A DNA stretch of 22,951 nucleotides from the IMG/VR virus record IMGVR_UViG_3300030406_006621, positions 1,598 to 24,548 of that record; one strand, 5' to 3'. The translations under genes and the position numbers were made by a program. Position 1 is the stretch's first letter. Every line of letters begins with the position of its first letter. The DNA comes from a virus. Under the pieces are notes generated by a model. That model did not search any database and had not been told where the DNA came from. It saw only the letters and a program-made list of their open reading frames with translations. This document shows, one piece after another, positions 18,201-22,951 of this stretch.

Positions 18201-21200
18201 AACTCGTAAGTTAAAAATTGTTTTTGACAAATTATTAAATAATGAATCCACAGGAAATGTTGAAACAGTTAATAGTTATGTTACACTTAACTATTCTAAA
18301 GATATACCATTTGTTTTTGATAGATATGCTTCTGATTTTATAGATTTTAGACCTAGAGTTGCACCATATACTGGTGGTAGTAATTCACCATTTTCATATG
18401 CTTCTAGATCTTTTAATAGTTCTCGATCTGAATCGATAGTATCTAACAAAAGTGTAGTAGTTGATTATTCATATTATCAGGGAAGAATTGATAGATTATA
18501 CTTAACAAAAGATGGAATATTTACAGTAAAGGAAGGAAAATCTGCAAGAACTCCCAGATTACCTTTACCAAATGAAGAAGCTTTTGAAGTTGCATCTATT
18601 TCATATCCACCATACGTTCGTAATGCTAATCAAGAGGTAATTATAAAAACAATACCACATAAAAGATATACCATGAAAGATATTGGTGGTCTTGAACATA
18701 GAATTAAAAATCTTGAAAATTATACAACTTTATCTCTTCTTGAAACTGATACTAAAAACTTATCAATAAAGGATCCAAACACTGGATTGGATAAATTTAA
18801 GTCAGGTTTCTTTGTAGATAATTTTAGAAATCATGTATCTCATAATTTAACAGGTGATTCTAAATTTGATATTGATCTTGAAAAAAGTGAGTGTAGACCA
18901 AGATCTACAGAAAGAAATGTTGGATTAATTTATGAAACTAAGAGCACAATTTCTAACCCAGTGACAACTGACTATAGATGGACAGAAGATTTTGTTGATG
19001 GAAATCTCAAAAGAGGTGGGCCAGCACTAACGTTAGATTATACTGAAGTTGAATTTTTATCTCAACCATTTGCAACAACTACAGAAAATCTTAATCCTTT
19101 CCATATAGCTCTCTATGCAGGTTCTATTGAATTAAATCCAGAATCTGATTTTTGGATTGAAGAAGTTCCATTAGGAGCACCAGATATTTTCAAAATTGAC
19201 TCTGCATATAATGCAATGGCACAATTGTTAGGAGTTCCAGAGGAACAACGTGAAAATGGTGGTATGGCATCAAGTTTCTGGAATTCCCATGAGCAAACTT
19301 GGAACGGTAAAGATAGTGCTGCTCTTGTAGGTGAAGAATTAATCGGATCAACTATCATTTCAGAAAATACAGATGTAGAACATTTAACTGGAAATGGACA
19401 AAGACAAATTACAACCACAACTACAGAATTATTAAACACAATTGAGCAAACATTTGAAGAAACAGGTATTGAAAAAACATTTGGTCTTGAATTAACTCCA
19501 AATGATCAAGTGATTGATTTAGGTAATAAAGTTGTTGGAGTAGATGTTTTATATAATCTAAGATCTAGAAATATTGAAGTTGTTGGTAAAAGATTAAAAC
19601 CGAATACAAGATATTACGTGTTTATGGAAAACACAGATATGACAGCGTATGCTGTACCAAAACTTCTTCCAATCACTATGGATAGAGGAACTTTTGCAAC
19701 AAATGATATTGTAGAGAGCACAAATCCAGCTGGATCAGCAACTGCTAGTATTTTATTCAGAGTCGCATCTGCAAACCATAAATTTGGCCCATATAATGAT
19801 GCAACTGCAACTTATGCAACTGAACCTTATGATAGAACACCATTATCTGATGTATATTCAAGTACAAGCACAATTTTAAATGTAGATACTGGTGGTTTAG
19901 CATTCCACACGGCTGTTGATCATTTGGGATGGGTCAAAAAAGGAATGAAATTAGTTAATAAAGATGGTGATGCAGAAGCAACAGTGGGTGATCTATCCTT
20001 AGTTACAAATGAAAAGGGAGAATTGATATTTTCATTACATATCCCTGATCCTAAAAATGCTGGTAATCCTCTATTTTCAACTGGTAATAATACAATTAGA
20101 CTTACTACAAGTGAAACTAACTCAAATCAAATGTTACCAGGAGAAAGTTCAGCTGAAGCAGAATATTTAGCTAATGGTTATCAAACAAACACACAAGAAC
20201 AAACACTTTCAATAAGATCGCCAAATATTGAAAGAAAACAAATTGGATCTGATCAACCAATATCTAGATTATTCAATAGAATAAGGGAGGAAGAAGAAAC
20301 AAGAACAAATATACACGATACTGGTTGGTATGACCCTCTTGCACAATCTTTCTTAGTGGAGAGAGATCAATATCAGGATGGTATTTTTATCACTGGAGGG
20401 GAATTATATTTCAGAACCAAAGATAATAATGTTCCAGTAACTGTTCAGTTAAGAACAATGAGAGATGGATCACCAACAACTACTATTTTACCTTTTGGTA
20501 CAACTCAAATAGAACCAGAAGATGTCAATTTATCTGAAGATTCTAGTGCAGCAACCTCATTTAAATTTAATACTCCAGTTTATTTACAAAGTGGATATGA
20601 ATATTGTATAGTTTTGATCGCACCTACCGAGAAATATAATACATTTATTACTAGAATGGGTGAAGAGGATTTAATTTTACAATCAGTAAGTAATCAACAA
20701 CCATATTTGGGATCATTATTTAAATCTCAAAATAGTTCAACTTGGGATCCAAGTCAATTTGAAGATCTTAAGTTCAAACTTAATAAAGCAAAATTTGTCA
20801 CAAATACACCATCTAGTATTTTACTATACAATCAAGAATTACCTTTACAGAAAATTCAAAAAACTAATCCTGTTATTGGATTTTCAAAACGAGTATCAAT
20901 TAACATTACTAATGATGCTAATACTGGACATTGGAATCTTGGAGATAAAGTAACTCAAATAGTTAATAACTTTACTAATACAGGTAGAATATCTAAAATT
21001 GGTGGAAAACTTGCCGATGGCACTAGTAAATTAACAGTGGTTTCAAATACTGGTATTGGATTAACTGATGGAACTTTTAATGGTGTCCCTCTTTCTAGTT
21101 TAACTGGTAAAGGTGAGGGTGCAGTGGTTAATATAGTTGTTTCAGGTGGTGCAATTACCGCAGGAAATGTGACGATTCCAGCTGGAACTGAACAAGGTAA

Positions 21201-22677
21201 AGGTTACTCTGCAAATGATTTATTGGTAGCAAATAAAATTGGTGAAACTGGGTCTGGAGCTCAATTTGTAGTTACAAATACAAGTAGTATTGTAGGTGTA
21301 GATTTCTTTGATCTTGATGATGTTAAGGATAATTTTGTATCGACTCAAGCTATCTTACATACAAGAAACACTGGTCAAGTTGATACTATTGCAATAAATG
21401 ATGTTATTTCAGTGAATGAGGACTCAATAAGAGATGGACGCACTCTTAAATTTGATCATAGAAATCATGGTATGCATTCAAGTACAAATAAATTAAGAGT
21501 TTCTAATTTCCATCCAGATACAACACCAGTGACATTATCTCAGAAAATAGATGATGATACAAACACAATATCAATTTCAAGTGGAATTGGGTTTACTAAT
21601 TTTGAAAGTGCGAGTGTTGGTATAGGAACCAGTGGATTTATTTTAATTGATAAAGAAATTATTGCATACAACTCAATTTCTGGTAATGACCTAACTGACT
21701 TGAAGAGGGGTGTTGATTCTAGTCTTAAATCAAATCATTCTGAAAATGCACTAGTTTACAAATACGAATTTAATGGTGTATCATTAACTAAAATTAATAA
21801 AGAACATGATATAGATCCTAGAGAAAAAACTTTTGATAGTTACCATGTTAAAATTCCAAACACACCTACAGATATTTCATTTAATACTACAAAAGTTGGT
21901 GGAGGTTCAGAACTTCATATTTCACAAAACATTCCATTTGAAGTAGTTGATCCAAGAATTACAAGCATGACTCCAACTGGAACTGATGTAACTGCAAGAA
22001 TTAAAACAACATCTGGTACTAGTATAAGTGGTAATGAAGCATCATTTACTGATTTAGGATATGAAAATATTGCTTTGAATAAGTTAAACTATCTTGATAG
22101 TCCAAGACTTATTGCTTCTAAAGTTAATGAGTCTGGTATTTTGAGTAATCAAAAATCTTTTGGATTAGAATTAACATTAAACACAATACAAGAGGATGTA
22201 TCTCCTGTGGTTGATTTAGATACTTTAAATGTAATTGCAATTAGTAATTTAGTTGATAGTAATGTAAGTAATTTTGAAGAAGATAATAGACCCAGACTTT
22301 CTGGATTAGATCCAAATACTGCAATTTATGAAACTAAAATAATAAATTTAGAATTTGTTTCAAACTCTCTATTTGTTCAATTTGATGGTCATCGAGAAGC
22401 AGAGGGAGATATAAGAGTATTTTACAAATTATTCAGATCCGACTCTGATCCTAAAAATAGAACTTATATTCCATTCAATGGTGATGGATCTTCTGACAAG
22501 ATAGTTGAATCAAATTCATCTCGTGATGGATTTAGTGAGTATAAATTTACTGCCGAAAATACTGCACAGTTTAATGCCTTTATGATAAAGGTTGTGTTAA
22601 TATCAACTAATCAAGCTAAACCACCTAGAATTAAAAACTTTAGGTCAATAGCACTAAGATCATTTGAAGTAGAATAA
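15250..22677 (+). CDS. DUF4815-type virion structural protein (tail/baseplate periphery), 2475 aa
   Basis: The N-terminal 390 residues look like DUF4815: SPYFDDFVDSKNYHKVLF, then FKPGFPVQARELTTLQSIL, FGQHFFKEGSMIIPGG, and IRGFFVK near 193 and YVRGYEVDK near 362. Later landmarks are a helix with YTMKDIGGLEHRIKNLENYT (about 1141-1173), LRSRNIEVVGKRLKPNTRYYVF (about 1440, written here without its flanks), WYDPLAQSFLVERDQY (from about 1694) leading to a jelly-roll-like segment with PVTVQLRTMRDGSP, one RG repeat (2129-2159) and a C-terminal domain ending in RIKNFRSIALRSFEVE. These mark the large structural protein that follows gp8 in marine T4-like phages. Location in the particle (wedge periphery or a fibre attachment) is inference. 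It is probably cotranscribed with gp8 and overlaps the next gene by one base. Most homologues I recall are shorter, so 2475 residues looks enlarged. Confidence 0.85.
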   Translation: MPQNTNLNVSPYFDDFVDSKNYHKVLFKPGFPVQARELTTLQSILQNQIEKFGQHFFKEGSMIIPGGTFYDDRYFAVKIDPNFLNIPVNVYTKFLADNKIEIRGETSGVEATVVNRITAQESIDGFDTLYVKYTKSGSNGTSKVFQDGENLITLSTINYLNTSISTNSQFARTIVSGSTATGSSFSVNEGVYFIRGFFVKTNASTVILDQYSNLPSYRVGFLLKEETIGPSSVNSDLYDNAKGFSNEAAPGADRFRFSTTLHKKSLDDIEDLNFVELLRVESGIVREMVTKTEYNIFARELARRTYDESGDYYIRPFSVNVRESLNDRLGNRGIYFDTQKTQNGNTPSDDIISLQVSSGKAYVRGYEVDKFSTSSIDVFKPRETKLVENQSVPIRIGNSLTITNVVGSPTVGFSNNAKFKLLSRRLDAQKSVSADHALIGNNIIIGDARSFDYSRKTAVGVAVSSFDLKFYDLQLYTVLTVANNFSATSIQIPADAHVKGKFSGSVGYAVEAKNSGNSLSLRDVTGDFQLNEPLIINGNESGNNITAIVDNSFEDIKAVHSSDGIGSGNTTFAADTLLDREKQIFKTAVEFKITAADSNTGIATISGAAVQDFRSVVKENDVLSFTDTNGVGAPRLVRVNGIGVGGTDFQIINVPDVTGVTKAFITGSSPTDLLIRIPTLTRGDDPGFRIKLADRFISSMNTLDSSYITRKQGTKTNFSNATVTFNISDMSSGDTTDLFFEPFTSSNYTLELQTSSDFGKVEELFAPMVNVDTGGKTVTISGLSVAGGNNTSAVLTAAVKRTSISSKEKSLVRCNVVDVVNSSDASSGITTLTKNDGLTVSNVYGTRVQDNEISLNVPEATRVLAVLESDSKLDPTLPTIGVSNQSDTFTNNVLVGEQFIGNRSGAVARVVVVGATQLSFVYENDVTFEIGENITLRTSGILATITTLVPGSRNIKDNYTLDDGQRLEFADFSRIVRKENTENPTRKLKIVFDKLLNNESTGNVETVNSYVTLNYSKDIPFVFDRYASDFIDFRPRVAPYTGGSNSPFSYASRSFNSSRSESIVSNKSVVVDYSYYQGRIDRLYLTKDGIFTVKEGKSARTPRLPLPNEEAFEVASISYPPYVRNANQEVIIKTIPHKRYTMKDIGGLEHRIKNLENYTTLSLLETDTKNLSIKDPNTGLDKFKSGFFVDNFRNHVSHNLTGDSKFDIDLEKSECRPRSTERNVGLIYETKSTISNPVTTDYRWTEDFVDGNLKRGGPALTLDYTEVEFLSQPFATTTENLNPFHIALYAGSIELNPESDFWIEEVPLGAPDIFKIDSAYNAMAQLLGVPEEQRENGGMASSFWNSHEQTWNGKDSAALVGEELIGSTIISENTDVEHLTGNGQRQITTTTTELLNTIEQTFEETGIEKTFGLELTPNDQVIDLGNKVVGVDVLYNLRSRNIEVVGKRLKPNTRYYVFMENTDMTAYAVPKLLPITMDRGTFATNDIVESTNPAGSATASILFRVASANHKFGPYNDATATYATEPYDRTPLSDVYSSTSTILNVDTGGLAFHTAVDHLGWVKKGMKLVNKDGDAEATVGDLSLVTNEKGELIFSLHIPDPKNAGNPLFSTGNNTIRLTTSETNSNQMLPGESSAEAEYLANGYQTNTQEQTLSIRSPNIERKQIGSDQPISRLFNRIREEEETRTNIHDTGWYDPLAQSFLVERDQYQDGIFITGGELYFRTKDNNVPVTVQLRTMRDGSPTTTILPFGTTQIEPEDVNLSEDSSAATSFKFNTPVYLQSGYEYCIVLIAPTEKYNTFITRMGEEDLILQSVSNQQPYLGSLFKSQNSSTWDPSQFEDLKFKLNKAKFVTNTPSSILLYNQELPLQKIQKTNPVIGFSKRVSINITNDANTGHWNLGDKVTQIVNNFTNTGRISKIGGKLADGTSKLTVVSNTGIGLTDGTFNGVPLSSLTGKGEGAVVNIVVSGGAITAGNVTIPAGTEQGKGYSANDLLVANKIGETGSGAQFVVTNTSSIVGVDFFDLDDVKDNFVSTQAILHTRNTGQVDTIAINDVISVNEDSIRDGRTLKFDHRNHGMHSSTNKLRVSNFHPDTTPVTLSQKIDDDTNTISISSGIGFTNFESASVGIGTSGFILIDKEIIAYNSISGNDLTDLKRGVDSSLKSNHSENALVYKYEFNGVSLTKINKEHDIDPREKTFDSYHVKIPNTPTDISFNTTKVGGGSELHISQNIPFEVVDPRITSMTPTGTDVTARIKTTSGTSISGNEASFTDLGYENIALNKLNYLDSPRLIASKVNESGILSNQKSFGLELTLNTIQEDVSPVVDLDTLNVIAISNLVDSNVSNFEEDNRPRLSGLDPNTAIYETKIINLEFVSNSLFVQFDGHREAEGDIRVFYKLFRSDSDPKNRTYIPFNGDGSSDKIVESNSSRDGFSEYKFTAENTAQFNAFMIKVVLISTNQAKPPRIKNFRSIALRSFEVE

Positions 22678-22901
22678 TGGAGCAATATTTAAAGGTTGAT
22701 TCTGACGTATCTCTTGTTAGGGATACATCATCTAATGCAATCATTAGTAGAAATAAAAGTGAATTTGATAAATTTTTAAAAGTTTCTCAGAAAAAATATG
22801 AGGAAAAAATGAAATTTGATAAAATGCGTGGTGATTTGGATTCTTTGAAAAAGGATATGAATGAGATAAAAACTCTTCTTAAGAATATTATGGATAAATG
22901 A
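22677..22901 (+). CDS. Small coiled-coil phage protein, 74 aa
   Basis: The ATG at 22677 shares its A with the stop codon of the DUF4815 gene (TAATG), so translation is probably coupled. The N-terminal half (EQYLKVDSDVSLVRDTSSN, then AIISRNKSEFDKFL) has the VRD-x-x-[ST]-x-AI-[IL] pattern that I recall from small proteins next to T4-like structural genes in marine phages. The C-terminal half is a near-ideal coiled coil: F47, M50, L54, L57, M61, I64, L68 and I71 follow exact 3-4 spacing, with Lys, Asp and Glu at outer positions. It has no membrane segment. A trimeric or dimeric assembly helper or a small virion component would fit. Function is unknown. Confidence 0.82.
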   Translation: MEQYLKVDSDVSLVRDTSSNAIISRNKSEFDKFLKVSQKKYEEKMKFDKMRGDLDSLKKDMNEIKTLLKNIMDK

Positions 22902-22903
22902 TT

Positions 22904-22911
22904 TATAAATA
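22904..22911 (+). promoter_or_regulatory. T4-type late promoter box (perfect TATAAATA) ahead of the last gene
   Basis: A second perfect TATAAATA begins 2 bases after the stop of the 74-residue ORF and ends 29 bases before the ATG at 22941. It should open a new late transcription unit that continues beyond the window. No terminator hairpin is visible between 22901 and 22941. Confidence 0.75.
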
Positions 22912-22940
22912 TTCCAAGATAGATTCTAATTAGTTAAATA

Positions 22941-22951
22941 ATGGCAGCATA
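22941..22951 (+). CDS. Start of a further gene, truncated by window end
   Basis: ATG at 22941 is followed by GCA GCA and two more bases (Met-Ala-Ala). It lies at the right distance from a perfect late promoter box and on the same strand as all other genes, so it is probably the first codon of the next late structural gene. Too little is present to say what it encodes. The sequence before it (TTAAATA) is not a good ribosome site, as for other genes here. Confidence 0.5.

Noticed and set aside
19113-19439. Antisense ORF of 108 residues opposite the DUF4815 gene
   Set aside because: Explained by the codon bias of the coding strand; no motif or ribosome site.
20759-20953. 64-residue + strand ORF inside the DUF4815 gene
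   Set aside because: It overlaps a conserved coding frame completely and its product is low-complexity, Leu/Ile/Lys-rich; no ribosome site.
15250-22677. Naming the 2475-residue protein gp9, gp10 or a tail fibre
   Set aside because: I see no stretch that I can match to T4 gp9, gp10 or gp34-gp37. Only the DUF4815-type features and marine-phage landmarks are supported.
22672-22680. Programmed frameshift at the TAATG overlap
   Set aside because: There is no slippery heptamer or downstream structure; a one-base stop/start overlap is ordinary translational coupling.

Overview
The window is a strongly AT-rich piece of a T4-like (Straboviridae/Kyanoviridae-type) myovirus genome. It covers the baseplate-wedge module and large virion structural genes. 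Gene content and protein style fit marine T4-like phages (cyanophages or pelagiphages): gp25, gp6, a gp7-position giant and gp8 in T4 order, followed by a very large DUF4815-type structural protein. The host cannot be settled from this window because there are no tRNAs, integrase or host-derived metabolic genes. All supported genes are on the + strand and almost no sequence is non-coding.

Layout. (1) 1-599: 3' part of a gene entering from the left, a conserved-looking phage protein I cannot name. (2) 622-750: a 42-residue acidic ORF with a strong Shine-Dalgarno. (3) 812-13626: gp25, gp6 and a 3508-residue protein, tightly packed (1-base overlap, then a 3-base gap). The giant carries a gp7-like core at its N-terminus, then about 3200 residues of repeated beta-rich modules and a degenerate YHYH domain. 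(4) 13662-22901: gp8, a 2475-residue DUF4815 protein and a 74-residue coiled-coil protein, again with short gaps or an overlap. (5) 22941 to the end: the first codons of another gene.

Regulation. Each of the four intergenic gaps that starts a gene block holds a T4 late-promoter-like box (consensus TATAAATA). Two are perfect (13634-13641 and 22904-22911) and two differ at the first base (595-602 and 749-756). This predicts late transcription units beginning at the 42-aa ORF, gp25, gp8 and the last partial gene. Most late genes here lack a good Shine-Dalgarno.

How the genes work together. In T4, gp6, gp7, gp8, gp25 and gp53 build the baseplate wedge around the hub. gp25 nucleates sheath assembly and gp6 forms the inner ring that triggers the sheath. 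The three largest proteins (gp7-like, gp8, DUF4815) share several recurring short modules, which suggests lateral growth of the wedge periphery by duplication and shuffling. The most notable point is the rebuilt gp7: the conserved part of T4 gp7, which lies near the C-terminus in T4, is N-terminal here and is followed by a huge modular extension. I saw no defence system, mobile element, CRISPR or RNA gene. Statements about T4 proteins are from memory of their sequences; no alignment was run.
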